From a virus, in IMG/VR virus record IMGVR_UViG_3300010211_000027, positions 1-45,088 of that record: a stretch of 45,088 nt of DNA; one strand, given 5' to 3'. Below the pieces are notes generated by a model. The model ran no database searches. It was not told the DNA's origin and saw nothing but the letters and a program-made list of their open reading frames with translations. The position numbers and the translations under genes are program-made. Below, piece by piece: positions 40,221 through 45,088 of this stretch (positions within the stretch are counted from its first letter, which is position 1; each line of letters opens with the position of its first letter).

Positions 40221-40271
40221 CCCTCGTTTACACCGAGAGGGTCGGCGGTTCGAGCCCGTCATCGCCCACCA
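40221..40271 (+). other. tRNA-Val(TAC) 3' fragment, probable attR
   Basis: The sequence reads as the anticodon loop TTTACAC, 3' anticodon stem CGAGA, T-arm GGCGGTTCGAGCCCGTC and acceptor end ATCGCCCACCA of a tRNA-Val with anticodon TAC. The 5' half is missing, and the base pair at the outer anticodon stem is broken, so identity starts at about 40223. Many temperate phages integrate in the 3' half of tRNA genes and leave such a fragment at one end. The intact tRNA should lie at the other prophage end, outside this window. Confidence 0.75.
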
Positions 40272-40387
40272 ACGAAAACAAGGACTTAAGCCGCCCCACC
40301 AGCCCGGTCGCTACCTCGGAAATCCCAATAGGTAACATCTTAGGTAACATCCGACAGGGCGGATTTGGGCAGCGAATTGCATCCACG

Positions 40388-40414
40388 AAAAAGCCCCCGG
40401 CCGGAGCCGGGGGC
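40388..40414 (-). terminator. Rho-independent terminator (minus strand)
   Basis: GCCCCCGGC (40393-40401) and GCCGGGGGC (40406-40414) form a nine-pair perfect stem with loop CGGA. Read on the minus strand it is followed by five T. It lies 75 bases beyond the stop of the minus-strand gene at 40489. Confidence 0.85.
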
Positions 40415-40488
40415 AGTAGGTGCGGCGCGATGGCGCGGCGATCACCGAGCCGGCAGCAGCCGAAATAGCGCTGGTAGGTATGCCGCCG

Positions 40489-40920
40489 CTACAGACCCCA
40501 ACCTTCTGGCGGCGTCTGGCAAAGAAAGCGCCACAAATCCGATTTCGAGGATCCCGACACCAGATCGAACCATTTCGTTGGGTCACTGGTGCTCATGCCC
40601 TCTGGTGAGCCGTCCTTGTCCCCCAACTCTCGCATCTTCATGGTCGAGCAGTTGCTCTCGGTCAGCGTGAAGCCGATATCGAACACGCCTTCACGTTTGT
40701 GAAGGGCGCGGATAACGTCGCCGTCCCTTTCGGCCGCAATCAGGTAGTCCTTTCCCTTGTCGCCCGGCATAGAACGCGGAATCTGGATGGGAGAATGGTT
40801 CCGGGCAGCCTCCAATAAGCTTGCCAGAGAATCGTCAGACGCATTCCCAGGGCTTGCGTCAAGCCCGATCGCCCCTATTCCAGAAAGTATGGCAGCGACC
40901 AACACAACGAAGCACCTCAT
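40489..40920 (-). CDS. Small secreted protein, unknown
   Basis: A 143-residue protein with a cleavable signal peptide (MRCFVVLVAAILSGIGAIGL, probable cut after about residue 27). The mature part has DKGKDYLIAAERDGDVIRAL and two cysteines (about 102 and 135). No family recognised. ATG 40920 was chosen because the signal peptide begins there; an ATG at 40950 adds ten residues. A strong terminator follows. It lies between two attachment-site fragments, so it is chromosomal or the remnant of a second element. Confidence 0.7.
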   Translation of the reverse strand: MRCFVVLVAAILSGIGAIGLDASPGNASDDSLASLLEAARNHSPIQIPRSMPGDKGKDYLIAAERDGDVIRALHKREGVFDIGFTLTESNCSTMKMRELGDKDGSPEGMSTSDPTKWFDLVSGSSKSDLWRFLCQTPPEGWGL

Positions 40921-41272
40921 CCTCGCCTCCCTCGTGATGAAGACGAGCATGTTGCTTCAGATGCAACAGTGGCATCTATGGCTCCCCATCTGCATCTCCG
41001 CTACGGGGACTCGGGTGTAACCCGAAGGTGCCAGTGTAATGCAGGTTCCCCGGCCCGGACGCGAAGGTATGGCCATAACACCCACGTCAAGCATATCCGC
41101 GCTGTGTATCATCGTTGGACACGTAGCTTAAATTCTTCTGATGACAGTACCCGAAATAAGAATACGAAAAACACCGCCCTCTTTCTCGGGCGTAACATGC
41201 TCTCTATTCTCAAGAATGTAGTCAATGGAACCGGGCTTGGGATCAGGTCGCATGGCAGGCGGAGCACGGGCG
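40921..41272. other. Stretch without recognisable gene
   Basis: This stretch holds the presumed promoter of the minus-strand secreted-protein gene and a small hairpin GTTGC...GCAAC near 40952. From about 41100 an AT-rich piece leads into the decayed spanin copy. Homology to the end of the endolysin gene seems to begin near 41255 (GGAGCACGGGCGATGA against GGAGCGCGGGCGGTGA). No convincing coding frame was seen. Confidence 0.5.
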
Positions 41273-41637
41273 ATGACCGCCCTTCTCCTGCGCTTCTGGC
41301 CGGCCCTGGCCGTGCTCGGCGTCCTTGGCGCCGTCGCGGCCGACCGCGCCGCCATCCTGGAGGATCTGCGCCATGCCGAGGCCCCCGACTGCCCTGTCTG
41401 TGCCTGATGCTGTCCGGGACGCTGTTGAGCGGCTGTGGGGCGACGCCGGCGCCGACTAACCCGCCGCCCCGGACCTGTCCAGTCATCCCCGACGACTTGC
41501 TGACCTGCCCGCCGGGCGCATCCAAGCCCGCCCCCATCGACATGGTCACGCTGACCATCGCCCTGACCGAGGAACGCACGGCCGGCGAGGTCTGCCGGGC
41601 GCGGATGGATGAGGTGCGGGGGCTGGTGGGTGAGTAA
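41273..41637 (+). pseudogene. Decayed second Rz/Rz1 spanin cassette
   Basis: The stretch is closely similar to 39557-40097. The Rz copy begins MTALLLRFWPALAVLGVLG but has lost about 180 bases of its coiled region and stops early at 41407. The Rz1 copy has a four-base insertion (TCTG at about 41397-41400) that throws the lipoprotein signal out of frame; only a short start MLSGTLLSGCG remains at 41407. After it the text PTNPPPRTCPVIPDDLLTCP is preserved to 41637. Neither protein should work. This is best seen as the remnant of a related prophage. Confidence 0.85.
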
Positions 41638-41751
41638 AGCGAAGAATCCCGCCAGAACCTGTTCTACAAACATCCGCTAACCCATTGAGTTTCTCGGCGC
41701 GTTTTACACGTCAGCACAGTCTAAGCCGTTGAAAACGAACGCTAAAAACCT

Positions 41752-41798
41752 GACTGAAAATCCCCGTGTCGGCAGTTCGAATCTGTCCCCGGGCGCCA
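41752..41798 (+). other. tRNA-Phe-like 3' fragment, probable second att site
   Basis: Anticodon loop CTGAAAA (anticodon GAA), 3' stem TCCCC, variable GTGTC, T-arm GGCAGTTCGAATCTGTC and acceptor CCCGGGC with GCCA are seen. The 5' half is absent and the outer anticodon stem cannot pair. The base before CCA is G, whereas tRNA-Phe usually has A, so identity as Phe is not fully certain. As with the tRNA-Val fragment it lies about 110 bases after an Rz1 end, which supports an attachment site of a second, related element. Confidence 0.65.
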
Positions 41799-41806
41799 TT
41801 TCCAAC

Positions 41807-41833
41807 CCCCTGAAAACATTGCGTTTTCAGGGG
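41807..41833 (+). terminator. Hairpin after the tRNA-like fragment
   Basis: CCCCTGAAAAC (41807-41817) and GTTTTCAGGGG (41823-41833) form a perfect eleven-pair stem with loop ATTGC. It probably was the terminator of the original host tRNA gene. Only TGTTCTCGTT follows, so the T-run is weak. Confidence 0.65.
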
Positions 41834-42274
41834 TGTTCTCGTTGCGCTCCAGGGGCCGTTTGGGGGGAGGACGCAGACGCCCGCCGTGGTCCCCGGATGC
41901 ATCCAACCGTGAAACGGAAAGCGAAGACGATCGGTCCCACCGCGCGGCCACCAAAAAAAGACGTTTTCCAATATTGAAATCTCTAATTTGTTGAGCGTTC
42001 CTCCCGATCCGGACAGACAGCAACTTATAATTCACACATGATACAGAGATATTCGCCATAACGTTAAGGTTTTCATTCGGGCTTAAATGATCAAAATCGT
42101 AGCAAAATTCGATCTTATCTCGTAACATTCCAATGAATGCGTCTAAGACTTGCCATGGGAATCAGGAGTTTTATTCCTGTCTCCATGTTCCAATTTTTGA
42201 TTTCAAAGACAACATGGGGCCCTGAAGGGTCCCATGACCGACTGGCATCCTCATTCTCGTCATGGAGTTGGCCA
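41834..42274. other. Intergenic stretch before the NHL gene
   Basis: A GC-rich part up to about 41960 is followed by an AT-rich part (41970-42140) that should hold the promoter of the NHL gene. Short frames overlapping the tRNA fragment translate to strings well known as false annotations of tRNA loci. No real gene seen. Confidence 0.5.
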
Positions 42275-43225
42275 ATGACCCCGAATGCCATCTTGTCCGC
42301 CGTCGCCTCCGCCCTCGCCACCCTAGTCGTCGCGTCGACCACCCATGCCGCCGACATCTCGATCGAACCCGTCATGAGCTTCGGCTCCGAGGGAAACGAC
42401 GAGGGGCAATTCGGTTATGTCGAGGATTTCGCATTCACGGCGGACGGTCATCTGTTGGTCACCGACGCCTCGCACGCCTACGTTCAGGTCTTCGACCAAA
42501 CCACCGGCGCGTATATCACCCGCTTCGGCGGACACGGCGATTTCGACGAGCACCTGGAAAAGCCGGAAGGCATCGCCGTCGCGCCCAACGGCGACATCTA
42601 TGTTGCCGATTATCAAAGCGGATACATAAAGGTCTATTCTCCTGAATACGAGTGGCTGAGAACCTTCAGCGGCTACGGCTCGGAGCCGGGACAGACCATC
42701 AAGAGCGAGTTCATGGACATCCATGAGGGACGCCTCTATGTCCCCGAGGCCGGCAACCACCGTATCAGCGTTTTTGACCTAGACGGGACCTTTCTCTTCG
42801 CCTTCGGCGAGCACGGCACGGGTGACGGTCAAATCGACAATCCGGAATCCGCGAAATTCAACAGTGCCGGCGCTCTTTATGTAGCCGATCTGAAAAACGA
42901 CCGCGTCGTCGTCTACGATGCCGAGGGCACCGTACAGTTTATCTTTGGAGAAACCGGCTCGGAACCGGGCCAATTGTCCCGGCCGGCCGGCATCTCCTTT
43001 GATGCGGCCGACAATGTCTATGTCACCGAGATCGGCAATGATCGGGTCTCGGTGTTCACCAGCGACGGCACGTTCCTGACCTCATGGGGTAGCAAGGGCG
43101 AGGCCGAAGGCCAGTTCGGCAACCTCCACGGCATCATCCTCAATCCCGAGACCGGCCGGATCTACGTCGCCGACACGGCCAACAACCGCGTGCAGGTCTT
43201 CCGCACATCCGTGACGGCCAACTGA
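42275..43225 (+). CDS. Secreted NHL-repeat beta-propeller protein
   Basis: A 316-residue protein with a signal peptide ending THA-ADIS (cut after about residue 25). About six NHL repeats follow, each with the pattern (G)I-x-(hydrophobic)-x-G-x-(I/L)YV-(A/T)D-x-xN-x-R-(I/V)-x-V(F/Y), for example NVYVTEIGNDRVSVFTSDGT and RIYVADTANNRVQVF at the end. A closed six-blade propeller in the periplasm is expected, usually for binding proteins or sugars. ATG 42275 has GGAG eight bases upstream; frames starting at 42137 lie in non-coding sequence. It is host DNA beyond the att sites. Confidence 0.85.
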   Translation: MTPNAILSAVASALATLVVASTTHAADISIEPVMSFGSEGNDEGQFGYVEDFAFTADGHLLVTDASHAYVQVFDQTTGAYITRFGGHGDFDEHLEKPEGIAVAPNGDIYVADYQSGYIKVYSPEYEWLRTFSGYGSEPGQTIKSEFMDIHEGRLYVPEAGNHRISVFDLDGTFLFAFGEHGTGDGQIDNPESAKFNSAGALYVADLKNDRVVVYDAEGTVQFIFGETGSEPGQLSRPAGISFDAADNVYVTEIGNDRVSVFTSDGTFLTSWGSKGEAEGQFGNLHGIILNPETGRIYVADTANNRVQVFRTSVTAN

Positions 43226-43316
43226 GACCCGGTCATGGCGTCCATCGCCGCAAAGACCCACGGACGCACGGCGGATCAGCGGACCTCGGACCCGCGCGCG
43301 GCCCAAGGAGAGCGCC

Positions 43317-45088
43317 ATGTCGAACCGGAACCGGGGGCACGGGTCCAGGCCGCGCCTTGGCCTGAGGGGAAAACTCCTCTCCGGCTTTCTGTCCCTCATG
43401 GTTCTGGTGGTGCTGGCCTGCGGCGCCAGCATCGTCCTGACCCATTCCATCTCCAACAGGGTCGACGTCGTCTCCGAGGAAAGCCAACCGATGCTGCTCG
43501 GCGCGCAGGCGCTGGTGGCGTCGAACAAGGACGTCGAACTTATGATCCGCGAGGCGCTCGCGCAGACCGATCCGAGCGAGCTTGACCGGATCGGGAGTCG
43601 GCTGGAATCCCTTCAGGCCGACGCGAAAGAGCGGCTCAGGATTTTGGCCGCCGAGTCCGAGCGGACCGACGTGGCCGGGTCGGTCGCTCGTCTTGTCGAC
43701 CTGCATGCGCAATATGGGACGCAGACGGAAAAGGCCATCGCCATGCAGGCGACGCTGCTGGACACACAGCGCCGGGTGGAGGAATTGACGCGCCAATTCC
43801 GCGACGTCGCGGCCGGCTTGAACGACACCCTGTCGGACCTCGCCAAATTGGCGGAATCGCTAATGGGACGGGACGAGGACCAGTCACGGACGATGGTGCA
43901 ATCCGGCAATGCATCCGTGGATAGCCTGTCGGACGTGATTGGGACTGTCTTCCACTTCTCGTATCCGATCCTTCAGAACAGCTACAAGCTCATGAACTTC
44001 CTGACGGAGCTCGACCATATTGTCTCCGTTTACGAGACGGAGCCGACTCCCGACGGCCTCCCCAAGATCGAAAAAAACTTTGCCCGCTATGCGCGGGCCG
44101 CCACGTCCCGGTTAGGACGGCTGCGATCCGCCCTCGAGGAGGCGGGCGAGGAAACCGACATGGCCCGCGTCGGCGGCGCCTTCGACGAGCTGAACCGATT
44201 GGCGACTGGCGACGACGGCATGTTCGCCCTTCATCGCAAGGCCCTAGCGGCGCAAACCGAGGCGTTCTCGGCCCTGTCCTCCCTTCAAGCCATCAGCGCC
44301 GAGTATCAGAAGGCCCTCGATGGGCTCGCGAGCCGCGCCAAGGACCTTCAAATTAGCGCCACACGGGCCATCGGCGAGACCGTAACAAGCGCCACGGTGG
44401 CGATGACCGTCTTCGCCGCCGTGAGTCTGGTCCTGGCAGTGGTGTTGGGCCTGGTGTTCGGCCGCCTTGTCGCCGGTCCTGTCATCACCATAACCAGCGT
44501 CATGCGCCGCATGGCCGACGGCGCCCTCGATATCGAGGTCCCGGGCACCGAGCGTCGGGATGAAATTGGCGCCATGGCGGCGGCGCTGGAGGTCTTCAAG
44601 GAAAATAGCATCCGCATGCATACGCTGCAGTCAGATCAGACCACTCAAGCCCGCCGAAACGAGCGCCGCATGAGAACCGAAATGATGGCCCTGAACAACG
44701 CACTGGACGAGGAGGTTCGGGCGGCGGCCGACGCCGTGCACCAGCAGGCCAATGTCATGCAGGGAGCGGCGGGGGAGATGTCCTCCGCCGTGGACCACAC
44801 CGAGCAGCGCTCCCGGGCGGCCGACGGCGCGTCCCGGAACGCCGCGAGCAATGTCGAAGCGGTGGCCGCCGCCGGTGAACGATTGGCCAGTTCAATCGGC
44901 GAGATCAATCGTCAGGTCTCAGGGGCGACCGACATCGCCCATCGCGCCTCCCGGCAAGCGGAGACAACCAATCATCAGATTCAGGGATTGGCCAAGGCCG
45001 CCCATCAGGTCGGGGAAGTGGTCAATCTGATCCAAGACATCGCCAAGCAGACCAATCTGTTGGCCTTGAACGCCACGATCGAGGCGGC
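43317..45088 (+). CDS. Methyl-accepting chemotaxis protein (partial)
   Basis: At least 590 residues, cut by the window edge. The first transmembrane helix lies at about 20-43, then an all-helical periplasmic sensor of about 310 residues, then a second helix (about 357-383) and a HAMP domain (GPVITITSVMRRMADGALDI, about 386-440). The signalling domain ends the window just at the conserved tip (IAKQTNLLALNATIEA). It senses an unknown ligand and signals to CheA/CheW. AAGGAG lies six bases before ATG 43317. Confidence 0.93.
   Translation, partial: MSNRNRGHGSRPRLGLRGKLLSGFLSLMVLVVLACGASIVLTHSISNRVDVVSEESQPMLLGAQALVASNKDVELMIREALAQTDPSELDRIGSRLESLQADAKERLRILAAESERTDVAGSVARLVDLHAQYGTQTEKAIAMQATLLDTQRRVEELTRQFRDVAAGLNDTLSDLAKLAESLMGRDEDQSRTMVQSGNASVDSLSDVIGTVFHFSYPILQNSYKLMNFLTELDHIVSVYETEPTPDGLPKIEKNFARYARAATSRLGRLRSALEEAGEETDMARVGGAFDELNRLATGDDGMFALHRKALAAQTEAFSALSSLQAISAEYQKALDGLASRAKDLQISATRAIGETVTSATVAMTVFAAVSLVLAVVLGLVFGRLVAGPVITITSVMRRMADGALDIEVPGTERRDEIGAMAAALEVFKENSIRMHTLQSDQTTQARRNERRMRTEMMALNNALDEEVRAAADAVHQQANVMQGAAGEMSSAVDHTEQRSRAADGASRNAASNVEAVAAAGERLASSIGEINRQVSGATDIAHRASRQAETTNHQIQGLAKAAHQVGEVVNLIQDIAKQTNLLALNATIEA

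Larger units (their letters stand above)
1..40271 (+). mobile_element. Podovirus-type prophage (left end outside window)
   Basis: A continuous phage gene order is seen: replication, regulation, terminase, portal, scaffold, capsid, tail, ejection and lysis genes, closed by a tRNA-Val 3' fragment that fits an attachment site. Tail and portal genes resemble the P22 group, whereas the capsid belongs to the N4-gp56 family. No integrase is in the window, so the left boundary is unknown, and the pentapeptide-repeat gene at the far left could be host or phage. All core late genes are intact and on the plus strand, so the element may still be functional; that is inference. Cargo genes interrupt it at about 5.6-9.3 kb, 25.37-26.53 kb and 38.08-38.6 kb. 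Confidence 0.85.

Noticed and set aside
40221-40271. Complete tRNA-Val gene
   Set aside because: The 5' acceptor strand and D-arm are absent and the outer anticodon pair is broken, so it is only a 3' fragment.
40311-40586. Minus-strand frame of 91 codons
   Set aside because: It overlaps the end of the better-supported secreted-protein gene and its terminator and shows no protein-like pattern.
41898-41913. TGCATCCAACCGTGAA as a seventh late element
   Set aside because: Only 12 of 16 bases agree, it lies in host DNA beyond the att sites, and no gene follows within 50 bases.
41742-42128. Minus-strand frame of 128 codons ending GTDSNCRHGDFQSGF
   Set aside because: This type of string is a known false translation of tRNA sequence; it overlaps the tRNA-Phe-like fragment and a terminator.

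Overview
This window is most of a podovirus-type prophage in a GC-rich bacterial chromosome, followed on the right by prophage debris and ordinary chromosomal genes. The host looks like an alphaproteobacterium, possibly of the Rhodospirillales. That is an inference from base composition, gene style and the flanking chemoreceptor gene, because no rRNA or intact tRNA is present to prove it. No integrase is visible, so the left end of the prophage lies outside the window.

Layout. Positions 1-1037 hold a membrane-anchored pentapeptide-repeat protein on the minus strand, cut by the window edge. Positions 1142-5472 are a replication module: a superfamily 2 helicase, a small gene, a DnaB-type helicase, and a phage replication protein that carries an HNH nuclease domain inside its linker. 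Positions 5684-9220 hold a two-gene AAA ATPase plus subtilisin-like protease pair of the IetAS antiphage type with its own promoter. Positions 9377-10543 are a regulatory region with divergent genes, an HTH regulator and a symmetrical operator. Positions 10648-25350 are packaging and head-tail genes: small and large terminase, P22-like portal, scaffold, N4-gp56-type capsid, a decoration-like protein, P22 gp4-like and gp10-like proteins, and fibre and tailspike proteins. Positions 25373-26530 are a minus-strand cargo island (DUF2283, DUF4258, lipoprotein). Positions 26674-38008 are tail and ejection proteins, ending with a giant polyvalent protein of about 2130 residues. Positions 38083-38536 are a second low-GC cargo island with a Cas2-like protein. 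Positions 38698-40097 are the lysis cassette: holin-like protein, M15 peptidase, and nested Rz/Rz1 spanins.

The prophage ends at a tRNA-Val(TAC) 3' fragment at 40221-40271, a probable attR. About 1.5 kb further on there is a decayed second copy of the spanin cassette, again followed by a tRNA 3' fragment (tRNA-Phe-like, 41752-41798), which suggests the remains of a related second prophage. The right end carries a secreted NHL-repeat protein and a truncated methyl-accepting chemotaxis protein.

The most striking unexplained signal is a 16-base sequence, TGCACCCAACCGGACA. It occurs exactly six times, always intergenic and always in the same orientation. In five of the six copies it lies 41-50 bases before the start codon of the next gene; in the sixth the leader is 101 bases. 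An A is fixed seven bases downstream of the core in all six copies. It heads nearly every block of the late region and looks like a phage-specific late promoter or activator site. The two cargo islands sit directly in front of copies of this element.
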